From DASWIG01 sp965371445 (GTDB lineage: Bacteria > Acidobacteriota > Thermoanaerobaculia > Multivoradales > J023): a stretch of DNA of 11,674 bases. A program made the translations under genes and the position numbers. Below the pieces are notes generated by a model. That model was given only the letters and a program-made list of their open reading frames with translations, searched no databases and was not told the DNA's origin. This document shows positions 1 to 7,845 of this stretch, in pieces. The DNA lies in the NCBI GenBank assembly GCA_965371445.1, contig CBDUYN010000252.1, positions 1-11,674 on the forward strand, written 5' to 3'. Numbering within the stretch: the stretch's first letter is position 1; each line of letters opens with the position of its first letter.

Positions 1-67
1 CGGGCTTCGCCCGCGGGCCGGCGAGACGCCGGCGCTCCCAGCGCGCCCCTGCGGGGCGAAGAAAAAA
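1..67. repeat. Cluster of three short GC-rich hairpins downstream of hppA
   Basis: Three perfect inverted repeats sit side by side. Positions 1-13 have a CGGGC stem with a TTC loop. Positions 17-33 have a 7-bp stem, GCCGGCG/CGCCGGC, with an AGA loop. Positions 44-58 have a 6-bp stem, CGCCCC/GGGGCG, with a TGC loop, followed by an A-rich run at 59-67. In the hppA transcript (minus strand) the T-run comes before the hairpins, so this is not a standard intrinsic terminator. It could still act as a 3'-end stabiliser or a Rho-independent-like stop. The middle element resembles dispersed palindromic (REP-like) elements of GC-rich genomes; that comparison is from memory and unverified. Confidence 0.5.
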
Positions 68-90
68 GGCCCGACTATTTCCACAGGCTG

Positions 91-2157
<2,067 letters not shown>

Positions 2158-2161
2158 TTAC

Positions 2162-2173
2162 CTCTCCTCCTTC
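2162..2173 (-). promoter_or_regulatory. Ribosome binding site of hppA
   Basis: On the minus strand AAGGAGGAGAGG lies just upstream of the GTG start. This strong purine-rich site decides for the GTG codon over the in-frame ATG codons 12 and 15 nt further on. Confidence 0.7.
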
Positions 2174-2218
2174 GTGTTCTTGAATCCTTCGTGCAATTCG
2201 ATGGGATCTCGTAGGTGC

Positions 2219-2797
2219 TTAGCCGTTGAACCGCTGCATGGCGGCCTCGGCCCCTTCGCGCGCCCACGCCGCGCAGGCGTCGGCGGCGCGCAGGATCATT
2301 TCTTCGACTCTCTTTCGCTCGTCTCCGTCAAAGGGAGAGAGCACGAACTCGACGATCTCCTCGCCCGCGGGCGGCCCCTCTTCACGGGCTATCCCGACGC
2401 GCAGCCGTGGCACCTCCCGGCTTCCCAGGTTCTCCAGGACCGACTCCATGCCGCGGTGCCCGGCGGGGCTGCCGCCGCGGCGAAACCGAAGCCGGCCGAG
2501 GGGGAGGTGGACCTCGTCGTAGACGACGAGGATATCCTCGGCCGCGAGGCCATGACGCTCGGCGAGGCAGCGGGCGGCATAGCCACTGCGGTTCATGTAG
2601 GTCTCGGGTGTTGCCAGGAGGAGCTCCTCGTCGCGGCCCGTCCGGGAGTTGCACTCGCCGGGGCGCAAGAGGATGCCGCGCCGGCGGGCCAGCTCTTCGA
2701 CGACCCGAAAACCGACGTTGTGCCGGGTCTTGGCGTAGCGCTCGCCGGGGTTGCCCAGGCCGAGGATCACCCGCGGCGCAGCGCTCGTCTCCAACAT
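2219..2797 (-). CDS. pth: Peptidyl-tRNA hydrolase
   Basis: This cytoplasmic enzyme cleaves the ester bond of peptidyl-tRNAs that drop off ribosomes and recycles the tRNA. At 192 residues it has normal bacterial Pth length. LGLGNPGERYAKTRHNVGF covers the N-terminal signature with Asn16 and catalytic His26. ETYMNRSG has the Met68-Asn69 pair that contacts the tRNA 3' end. YDEVHLPLG carries the conserved acidic residue at Asp94. The GGSxxGH motif is present with His114. The residue after His114 is Arg, where E. coli and most homologues have Asn (GGHNG). This is a natural-looking substitution, not a sign of decay. The ATG start is 21 nt after the rplY stop with only a weak ribosome site, which fits coupling to rplY. 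Prs-ctc-pth order is common in bacteria and supports the call. Confidence 0.96.
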   Translation of the reverse strand: MLETSAAPRVILGLGNPGERYAKTRHNVGFRVVEELARRRGILLRPGECNSRTGRDEELLLATPETYMNRSGYAARCLAERHGLAAEDILVVYDEVHLPLGRLRFRRGGSPAGHRGMESVLENLGSREVPRLRVGIAREEGPPAGEEIVEFVLSPFDGDERKRVEEMILRAADACAAWAREGAEAAMQRFNG

Positions 2798-2818
2798 CGT
2801 CCAAGGACCAGGGAGAAC

Positions 2819-3481
2819 CTACTCTTCGTCGTCCTTGCTGCGTCCGATGACCTCGGGCTCGGCCGTGATCTTCTCCAGCAGCTCTTCTTCGGCCTCGGCT
2901 GCCTCTTCCTCCTCGCCTCCGCGATGGGTGGCGAGGGAGACGATGACCCTGGTCGGCTCCGCGATGAGCGTCACGCCCTCGGGCAGCTCCAGCTGGCCCG
3001 CCTCGACGTGATGGGCGGCGTGAAGATCTGTGACGTCGAGCTCCAGGTGGGCCGGGATCTCCTGCGGCAGGCATTCGACCTCGACCTCGCGCGTGACGAA
3101 GTCGAGGAAACCGCCTTCGGTCTTGACCCCGTAGGCGTCGCCGTGGATCTCGATCGGCACCATGACCCGCACCACCTGGTCGAGGAGGATCCGCTGGAAG
3201 TCGACGTGGATCGGCTCGCCTTTGATCGTGTCCTGCTGCAGCTCGCGGATCATGGTGTGGCGGCTCTTGTCGGTGCCGGCCAGCTTGAGCAGGAACACGG
3301 CGTTCTCGCCGCCCTCGCTTTTCAGGAGCTCGTCGAACCGGCGCCGGTCGACCCGGATCGCCAGCGGGTCCTTGCCGCCGCCGTAGACCACGGCCGGGAT
3401 CCCCCCGGCGGCACGGATTCTGCGGTTGGCGTTCTTGCCCCGCGTGTCGCGTCGTTCTACTTCGATCGTGAAATCACTCAT
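2819..3481 (-). CDS. rplY: 50S ribosomal protein L25, CTC/TL5 long form
   Basis: This 220-residue protein of the CTC (general stress/TL5) family binds 5S rRNA in the large ribosomal subunit. The N-terminal L25 domain (about 4-95) shows RDTRGKNANRRIRAAGGIPAVVYGGG and ends with the diagnostic GEPIHVDFQ. The C-terminal TL5-type beta domain (about 97-188) has EIHGDAYGVKTEGGFLDFVTREVEVECLP. A tail rich in Glu (about 189-220) is typical of the long form. The frame stays open far upstream, but homology begins at MSDFTIEVERRDTRGK. The minus-strand GAGGAA 5 nt before this ATG sets the start at 3479-3481. It lies 50 nt after prs and 21 nt before pth, in the common prs-ctc-pth order. Confidence 0.95.
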   Translation of the reverse strand: MSDFTIEVERRDTRGKNANRRIRAAGGIPAVVYGGGKDPLAIRVDRRRFDELLKSEGGENAVFLLKLAGTDKSRHTMIRELQQDTIKGEPIHVDFQRILLDQVVRVMVPIEIHGDAYGVKTEGGFLDFVTREVEVECLPQEIPAHLELDVTDLHAAHHVEAGQLELPEGVTLIAEPTRVIVSLATHRGGEEEEAAEAEEELLEKITAEPEVIGRSKDDEE

Positions 3482-3531
3482 GGCTTCCTCGCTGTCCAAT
3501 CGCTGAGAGAATCGGTAGGCGCCGCTTCGTG

Positions 3532-4473
3532 CTAGACGAAGAGCGAGCTGACCGAGCTGTTCTGGTGAATTCTGCGGATGGCCTCGCCCAGGAGCGGTGC
3601 GACGGAGAGCGGACGGAGCTTGTCGCAGCGGCTGAGCTTCTCTTCGAGAGGCGTCGTGTTGGTGATCAGGACCTGCTCCAGGGGAGAGGCCGAGATGCGC
3701 TCCAGGGCCGGGCCCGAGAGCACGCCGTGGACACCCGCGGCGAGCACCCGCCGGGCGCCTTTGGCGAGCAGGGCGTCGGCGGTGTGGGTCAAGGTCCCGG
3801 CGGTGTCGATGATGTCGTCGAGGATCAGCGTGCTCTTGCCCTCGACGTCGCCGATGACGTTCATCACGATCGTCTCGTTGGGGCCGACCCGGCGTTTGTC
3901 GACGATCGCGAGGTCCGCTTGCAGGCGCTTGGCGATCGCCCTTGCCCGTTCGACGCCGCCGGCGTCGGGGGAGACGATGATCAAATCCTCGATCTTGAGG
4001 GCGCGGATGGCTTCGAGGAGCACCGGCGCCGCGAAGAGGTGATCGACCGGGACGTCGAAAAAGCCCGGGATCTGTGGGGCGTGGAGATCCATCGTCAGCA
4101 GCCGGCCGGCTCCGGCTCTCGAGATCAGGTCGGCGACCAGCTTGGCGGTGATCGGCACCCGCGGCGCGTCCTTTTTTTCCTGCCGGGCGTAGCCGTAGTA
4201 GGGGACGATCGCCGTGATCCTCGACGCGGAGGAGCGCTTGACCGCGTCGAGCATGATCAGGAGCTCCATCAGATTCTGGTTGACCGGGGAGCAGGTCGGC
4301 TGGATGACGTAGGTGTCCGCGCCGCGGATGTTCTCCTGCAGCTGGCAAAAAGTCTCGCCGTCCGAGAAGTTGTAGCAGTCCACCCTCCCGAGCGGGATGT
4401 TGAGATACTGGGAGATCTCCTGGGCCAGGGCGGGGTGGGCGCGGCCACAGAAGATCCTCACTTCACCGTGCAT
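3532..4473 (-). CDS. prs: Ribose-phosphate pyrophosphokinase (PRPP synthetase)
   Basis: Prs makes 5-phosphoribosyl-1-pyrophosphate and AMP from ribose 5-phosphate and ATP. PRPP feeds purine, pyrimidine, NAD, histidine and tryptophan synthesis. The 313 residues match the class I family. Visible motifs are the N-terminal FSDGE at 36-40 and the flexible catalytic loop PYYGYARQEKKDAPRVPITAK at about 91-111. The Mg/ATP site TMDLHAPQIPGFFD follows, with His131. The ribose-5-phosphate/PRPP loop DDIIDTAGT is at 219-227. The catalytic Lys/Arg pair is in VDKRRVGPNE (about 191-200). Nothing essential is missing. The ATG at 4471-4473 has GGAG about 11 nt upstream, and an unusually long leader precedes it. 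The pyrophosphate released by PRPP-using enzymes is the substrate of HppA, encoded in the same run. Confidence 0.98.
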   Translation of the reverse strand: MHGEVRIFCGRAHPALAQEISQYLNIPLGRVDCYNFSDGETFCQLQENIRGADTYVIQPTCSPVNQNLMELLIMLDAVKRSSASRITAIVPYYGYARQEKKDAPRVPITAKLVADLISRAGAGRLLTMDLHAPQIPGFFDVPVDHLFAAPVLLEAIRALKIEDLIIVSPDAGGVERARAIAKRLQADLAIVDKRRVGPNETIVMNVIGDVEGKSTLILDDIIDTAGTLTHTADALLAKGARRVLAAGVHGVLSGPALERISASPLEQVLITNTTPLEEKLSRCDKLRPLSVAPLLGEAIRRIHQNSSVSSLFV

Positions 4474-4549
4474 CGTTTTTCGCGCTCCGTTGGCTCGTGG
4501 CGGCGCGGCGGCTTCCTCTTTCCACCCGCAGCGCCGCGCGGGTGAGCAG

Positions 4550-4606
4550 GGTCAGCCGGGGCTGACCTGGGAAAGCGCCGGACGGCGCCGGCTTCAGGTC
4601 CTGAAG
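4550..4606 (-). promoter_or_regulatory. Three consecutive hairpins in the prs leader
   Basis: The prs 5' leader holds three inverted repeats. 4550-4567 is a perfect 18-bp palindrome with GGTCAGCC and GGCTGACC arms around two bases. 4575-4588 is a GCGCC/GGCGC stem. 4592-4606 is CTTCAGG/CCTGAAG with a one-base centre. No T-run follows, so these are not plain terminators. They may form a structured leader or operator sites. I recognise no riboswitch consensus (for example the PRPP or purine classes), and function is unknown. Confidence 0.4.
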
Positions 4607-4666
4607 TCTGCGGATATGGCCTGGGCGTTCCGGCTCCGCGGGACACACAGATCCCAGAGACGCCAT

Positions 4667-4695
4667 ATCATCGGTCACCTGGGGGGTGTCGTCAA
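4667..4695 (-). promoter_or_regulatory. Predicted sigma-70-type promoter of the prs operon
   Basis: On the minus strand a -35 TTGACG (4690-4695) is separated by 17 nt from a -10 GATGAT (4667-4672). That is 5/6 and 4/6 matches to consensus with ideal spacing. Transcription would start near 4660, giving a leader of about 185 nt before prs. Confidence 0.45.
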
Positions 4696-4716
4696 GGGGC
4701 AGGTGCTCCCTGCCCC
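4696..4716 (-). terminator. Perfect 8-bp hairpin between spoVG and prs
   Basis: GGGGCAGG and CCTGCCCC pair around a 5-nt loop, 32 nt after the spoVG stop. Only two T residues follow in the transcript, so it is at best a weak intrinsic terminator. It abuts the -35 box of the proposed prs promoter, so it may separate the spoVG and prs transcripts. Confidence 0.4.
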
Positions 4717-4748
4717 TCGGTCCCCCGGCAGCGGTGCTGGCGCCGGCC

Positions 4749-5147
4749 TCAGGAAACCGACCAGAACGAGTCGGAAAGATGGATCTCCTGGACCTCTTCC
4801 AGGGTCTTCTCGGTCGCCGCGCCGGCCACCGGCGCCACCGCCTGGATGGCGTCGGCTTCCTGGGGCCGGCGGTCGGGCCGCCGGGGCGTCGGGTCGTCGA
4901 CCTCCAGGCGGTAGCAGTCGAGGACTCTCTCCTCCAGCATGCGCCGGGTCTCGTTGTTGAGCGGATGCGCGACGTCTTTGAATTCGCCGCTCTTTTTCCG
5001 GCGGCTGGGCATCGACAGGAACAACCCGTCCTTGCCCTGGATGACCTTGATGTCGTTCACCATGAAGCAGTGGTCGAACACCACCGAGACAAAGGCCTTC
5101 AGCTTCTCCTCCTGCACGGGAAAGATCTTGACCTGCGTGATCTCCAT
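4749..5147 (-). CDS. spoVG: SpoVG-family RNA/DNA-binding regulator
   Basis: SpoVG proteins are small nucleic-acid-binding regulators, named for a Bacillus sporulation mutant and found widely in non-sporulating bacteria. The core (1-84) is clear: MEITQVKIFPV, then FDHCFMVNDIKVIQGKDGLFLSMPSRR (about 24-50) and GEFKDVAHPLNNETRRMLEE (about 54-73). A 48-residue C-terminal extension (85-132) follows, Pro/Arg-rich and then acidic. It is poorly conserved in the family and probably disordered. The frame opens 13 codons earlier, but homology begins at MEITQ. GGAG sits 7 nt before the ATG at 5145-5147, so I chose this 132-residue form. It has its own strong-looking promoter. Its place upstream of prs parallels the spoVG-glmU-prs-ctc-pth neighbourhood of Bacillus, although glmU is absent here. 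No sporulation role is implied. Confidence 0.93.
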   Translation of the reverse strand: MEITQVKIFPVQEEKLKAFVSVVFDHCFMVNDIKVIQGKDGLFLSMPSRRKKSGEFKDVAHPLNNETRRMLEERVLDCYRLEVDDPTPRRPDRRPQEADAIQAVAPVAGAATEKTLEEVQEIHLSDSFWSVS

Positions 5148-5190
5148 AGAGCGTCTCCAAAGCTGTGCGAGCGACTGTGCTGTCAAGACG

Positions 5191-5230
5191 GCCCGGATCC
5201 CCCTCCGGGACCGAGGCCTCCGGACCGGGC
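5191..5230 (-). promoter_or_regulatory. Nested inverted repeat in the spoVG leader
   Basis: Outer arms GCCCGG (5191-5196) and CCGGGC (5225-5230) enclose inner arms TCCGG (5204-5208) and CCGGA (5220-5224). An RNA leader could fold into one bulged hairpin here, ending about 44 nt upstream of the spoVG start. No known regulatory RNA family was recognised. Confidence 0.3.
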
Positions 5231-5311
5231 TGCGATCCAGGCCACGCCGCCCAGTCGACGATCTCGCCCAGAATCCAGCTTGTCGGCCCGCCCTCGCAGT
5301 CCGTCTCCTCC

Positions 5312-5340
5312 ATGCTAGAGGTCAGGAGGCGGAGTGTCAA
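5312..5340 (-). promoter_or_regulatory. Predicted strong sigma-70 promoter of spoVG
   Basis: The minus strand has a perfect -35 TTGACA (5335-5340), a 17-nt spacer and a -10 TAGCAT (5312-5317, 4/6 match). Transcription should start near 5305, leaving a leader of about 158 nt before spoVG. The 265-nt gap between spoVG and the STAS gene holds this promoter and leader and no gene that I can support. Confidence 0.6.
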
Positions 5341-5380
5341 ATGCTCAAGTACCGATGAAAACAGGCTTTCAGCGATGAAG

Positions 5381-5397
5381 GCCTCCTTCGGGGAGGC
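5381..5397 (-). terminator. Possible weak terminator after the STAS gene
   Basis: GCCTCC and GGAGGC form a 6-bp stem with a 5-nt loop, 15 nt beyond the STAS stop codon. The transcript then reads CTTCATCG with no proper T-run, although a TTTT occurs about 18 nt further on. It could separate the STAS gene from the spoVG promoter. Confidence 0.3.
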
Positions 5398-5412
5398 AGC
5401 GGACGGCCTTCC

Positions 5413-5760
5413 TCAGTCTTCGCGAAAGCTGGCGACGGCGTCGATCTCGTCGTCAAAAGTCTCGAAAACGCCGATCAGCCGGGTCATCTCCAGGACCTCC
5501 TGGACCTTGTCCTCGACGTGGAGGAGCTTGATCGTCGCGGCGGCGCCGTTGGCGGTGGCCTTGCAACGGATCAGCTCGCCGAGCCCCGAGGAGTCCATCA
5601 TTTTGACGCCCTGGAGGTTGAGCAGGATCTTGTCCGCCCCATGGTCGAGGGCCTCGCGGATCTGGTCGCGCAGCTGGACGTCGCCTTCGCCGATCGTCAG
5701 CTTCCCCTCCAGGGCTATGATGGTCACACCTTCTTCATCCTTGCGTGTCGAGATCTTCAT
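5413..5760 (-). CDS. STAS-domain anti-sigma factor antagonist
   Basis: This single-domain STAS protein of 115 residues belongs to the SpoIIAA/RsbV class. These proteins bind an anti-sigma factor or kinase when unphosphorylated and release it when phosphorylated. The typical beginning is GVTIIALEGKLTIGEGDVQLRD (about 11-32). The diagnostic loop MMDSSGLGEL (about 54-63) holds the serine pair Ser57/Ser58, one of which is the expected phosphorylation site. The C-terminal half, LLHVEDKVQEVLEMTRLIGVFETFDDEIDAV (about 79-109), is standard. The frame extends upstream, but homology begins at MKISTRKDEEGV, with a GGAG about 11 nt before the ATG at 5758-5760. No anti-sigma kinase or phosphatase is encoded beside it. 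It diverges from an FHA-GAF histidine kinase, which is the only signalling partner in view. Confidence 0.92.
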   Translation of the reverse strand: MKISTRKDEEGVTIIALEGKLTIGEGDVQLRDQIREALDHGADKILLNLQGVKMMDSSGLGELIRCKATANGAAATIKLLHVEDKVQEVLEMTRLIGVFETFDDEIDAVASFRED

Positions 5761-5819
5761 GGTCTTCAGCTCTCCGTCAGAGTTCCGGTAGAAAGGGGCG
5801 TGCCCGAGTGGCTGCGGGC

Positions 5820-5825
5820 ATTGTA
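5820..5825 (-). promoter_or_regulatory. Possible -10 box of the STAS gene promoter
   Basis: TACAAT on the minus strand matches the -10 consensus at 5/6. The matching -35 position is poor (TTCTCT at 17-nt spacing), so an activator or alternative sigma factor may be needed. A start near 5813 would give a leader of about 50 nt. Confidence 0.35.
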
Positions 5826-5918
5826 TCCTGTCGTGGCGCCGGAGAGAATCCCCGGTCGGGGCGCTTGGCGCGGCAAAGCGCGGTGGGGGAGGAGGAAAAT
5901 GGCCGCGGGGAGCCGTGG

Positions 5919-5938
5919 GTCTGCTAGCATTCGCAGAC
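5919..5938 (+). promoter_or_regulatory. Extended -10 within an inverted repeat, upstream of the kinase gene
   Basis: TGCTAGCAT (5922-5930) fits an extended -10 element, TGn plus TAGCAT. The arms GTCTGC (5919-5924) and GCAGAC (5933-5938) form a 20-bp dyad around it. AGGAG follows at 5939-5943. If the promoter is real, a repressor on the dyad would occlude it. No -35 box is evident. Confidence 0.35.
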
Positions 5939-5962
5939 AGGAGTAGAGTCGAGCCAACGGTC

Positions 5963-7807
5963 ATGCACGATCTCGAGTTCATCGTCTATGAGGCGTCGCG
6001 GGAGGCCTTGCGCCTCCCCTGGGAAGGCAAGCGCCTGGTCATCGGCCGCCATCCCGAGGCCGAGATCCGCCTCCAGGAGCCGACGATGTCGGCCCGCCAC
6101 GCGGAGCTGGTGCCGATCGGCTCCCGGGTCTCGATCCGGGACCTCGAAAGCTTGAACGGGACACTTTTAAACGGCGTACGGGTCGTCGAGTCGATGCTTC
6201 GTCCCGGCGACCAGATCGAGATCGGCCTGGTGCGCATCGAGGTCTCGGTGCCGAGCCACAGCCGCACCCACAGCGTCTTCACCCCCACCTCGGAAGAAGA
6301 GGAGTTCGTCGCCGGCCAGACGGTCAAGATCGAGCTCGACCAGCTGCGCTGCGATCGCGGAGAGGACCTCGACGAGGACGAGCGGATCCTCTACCTGCGC
6401 GACCTGTTCGAGGCCCTGCGCTCGGTCGACGATCCCGAGGGGGCCCTCGCCGAGGCGCGCAAGGTCTTGAACCAGGCATTCCGCAAGGCCCGGGTCTTCA
6501 TCCTCCGTCCTGACCCGGATGGCGAATGGCTCGATCCGGATGCCGGCGAAGAGGAGCGCCGTCCGAGTCAGACCTTCACCTCGGAGGCGGCCAAGACGGC
6601 GAGTGCGATCCTCTCCACGTCGCTTCCCGACGACCAGCGCTTTTCCGCCGCCACGAGCGTGCGCATCTCGGGCATCGAGACCGCCATCGCCGCCCCGGCG
6701 AGCTGCGACGGCCAGCCGGTGGCCGTGCTCTACGTCGATCGCCTGGGCCTGCCGCCGTTCGACCGTAGGGACTTGAACCTCCTGGGAATCGCCGCCAACC
6801 ACGTCTCGGCGGTGCTCGAAAGCGTGTCCCGCTTCGCCGAGCTGCGGCGCAAGAACCAGGAGCTCCAGGACGCCCGGGAGCGCCTCGCGGAGCTCAACCG
6901 CCATCTCGAGCAACGGGTCCGGGAGCGTACCGCCGAGCTCGAGGAGCGCGCCGAGCAGATCCTGCGCCAATCGCAAGAGATCACCCGCCTGGCAGAGGCC
7001 AAGGACGAGCTCCTGGGGATCGCGGCGCACGACATCCGCGGGCCGCTGACGGTGATCCAGGGTACGGTGGAGCTCCTGCAGCTGCGCTCCGACAACCTCG
7101 ACGAGGAGACGCTCAAGCGCAGCCTCAACCTGGTGCACGGCTCCGCCCGCAGCCTCGCGCAGCTCCTGAGCGAGCTCCTGGACGCCAAGGCCATCGAAGC
7201 CGGCAAGGTAAAGCTTCGCAAGCGGCCGTCGACGGTCCAGGCGCTGCTCGACGCCGCCCTGCCGGTCGCCCGGCTCGCCGCCGAGGACAAGAGGATCAAG
7301 CTCGAGATCGAGGCCGAGGAGGGCCTGGTGATCGACGCCGACCCGCAGCGCCTAGGGCAGGCGATCACCAACCTTCTGCTCAACGCGATCAAGTTCTCCA
7401 AAGCCGGTACCAAGATCCTCCTGGCCGGCTCCCGCTCGGCCGACGACCGGATCGACGTCATCGTCCAGGACCACGGGGTCGGCATCCCCAAAGGGGAGCT
7501 CGAACGGATCTTCGGGACGTTCGAGCAGGGCAAGGCCGGCAAGCAGATCGGCGGCTCGGGGCTGGGCCTCATGATCGCCCGCCGGGTGGTGGAGCTGCAC
7601 GGCGGGACGCTTTCGGTCAACTCCCAGGTCGGGGTCGGCACCCGTTTCGTCCTCTCTCTGCCGCCGGGCGTCGGGGAGGGTGCCGGCGGGGAGGCGATCG
7701 AGAACGCCCGACCGGGGGCCTCCGAGCCTCGAGAGACGCAGGAGCCTCAAAGCGTCGAGCCGGTGTACCCGGACGAAGACGAAAGCCTCGAGCCGATCGG
7801 CTTCTGA
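5963..7807 (+). CDS. FHA-GAF sensor histidine kinase
   Basis: This is a soluble hybrid-input histidine kinase of 614 residues with no membrane segment. The FHA domain (about 5-95) keeps the phosphothreonine-reading residues: GR at 28-29, Ser43, RH at 45-46 and NG at 65-66. A GAF-like domain spans about 145-292. A coiled coil at about 293-348 is rich in Glu, Arg and Leu. HisKA then carries AAHDIRGPL with the phospho-acceptor His356. The ATPase domain has the N-box NLLLNAIKF (470-478), G1 DHGVGIP (503-509), F-box FGTF (517-520) and G2 GGSGLGL (530-536). The tail after about 570 is Pro/Glu-rich and probably disordered. I start at ATG 5963, where FHA homology begins. An in-frame GTG at 5915 would add 16 residues but lies upstream of the proposed promoter. 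AGGAG is 19 nt away, so translation initiation is not clear-cut. No response regulator is adjacent. Confidence 0.93.
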   Translation: MHDLEFIVYEASREALRLPWEGKRLVIGRHPEAEIRLQEPTMSARHAELVPIGSRVSIRDLESLNGTLLNGVRVVESMLRPGDQIEIGLVRIEVSVPSHSRTHSVFTPTSEEEEFVAGQTVKIELDQLRCDRGEDLDEDERILYLRDLFEALRSVDDPEGALAEARKVLNQAFRKARVFILRPDPDGEWLDPDAGEEERRPSQTFTSEAAKTASAILSTSLPDDQRFSAATSVRISGIETAIAAPASCDGQPVAVLYVDRLGLPPFDRRDLNLLGIAANHVSAVLESVSRFAELRRKNQELQDARERLAELNRHLEQRVRERTAELEERAEQILRQSQEITRLAEAKDELLGIAAHDIRGPLTVIQGTVELLQLRSDNLDEETLKRSLNLVHGSARSLAQLLSELLDAKAIEAGKVKLRKRPSTVQALLDAALPVARLAAEDKRIKLEIEAEEGLVIDADPQRLGQAITNLLLNAIKFSKAGTKILLAGSRSADDRIDVIVQDHGVGIPKGELERIFGTFEQGKAGKQIGGSGLGLMIARRVVELHGGTLSVNSQVGVGTRFVLSLPPGVGEGAGGEAIENARPGASEPRETQEPQSVEPVYPDEDESLEPIGF

Positions 7808-7832
7808 GGGGCACTCGTGGTACGATCGAACC

Positions 7833-7837
7833 AGGAG
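7833..7837 (+). promoter_or_regulatory. Ribosome binding site of the 179-aa protein gene
   Basis: AGGAG lies 8 nt before the ATG at 7846. The gap to the kinase stop is 38 nt, with no terminator, which fits co-transcription. Confidence 0.7.
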
Positions 7838-7845
7838 AAAGCCAG

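Noticed and set aside
2174..3535. Plus-strand frame of 453 codons across pth and rplY
   Set aside because: It is antisense to two well-recognised genes, has biased composition and no recognisable motif.
3482..4348. Upstream extension of the rplY frame to a 509-residue protein
   Set aside because: The upstream part is antisense-like, Arg/Pro-rich and overlaps prs out of frame. L25 homology and the ribosome site begin at 3481.
4679..4705. tRNA-Gln-like start (TGGGGGGTGTCGTCAAG)
   Set aside because: No anticodon arm, T-arm or matching acceptor 3' half follows. The stretch is explained by the hairpin and the prs promoter.
5178..5186. Second TTGACA upstream of spoVG
   Set aside because: It has no -10-like box at 16-18 nt and lies too close to the start codon.
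4675..5340. Minus-strand frame of 221 codons covering the spoVG leader and spoVG out of frame
   Set aside because: There is no recognisable domain, and it overlaps spoVG in another frame. Its 5' part lies in the promoter and leader region.
5793..5815. tRNA-Ser-like D-arm sequence (GTGCCCGAGTGGCTG)
   Set aside because: The rest of the cloverleaf is missing: no T-loop consensus and no pairing acceptor stem.
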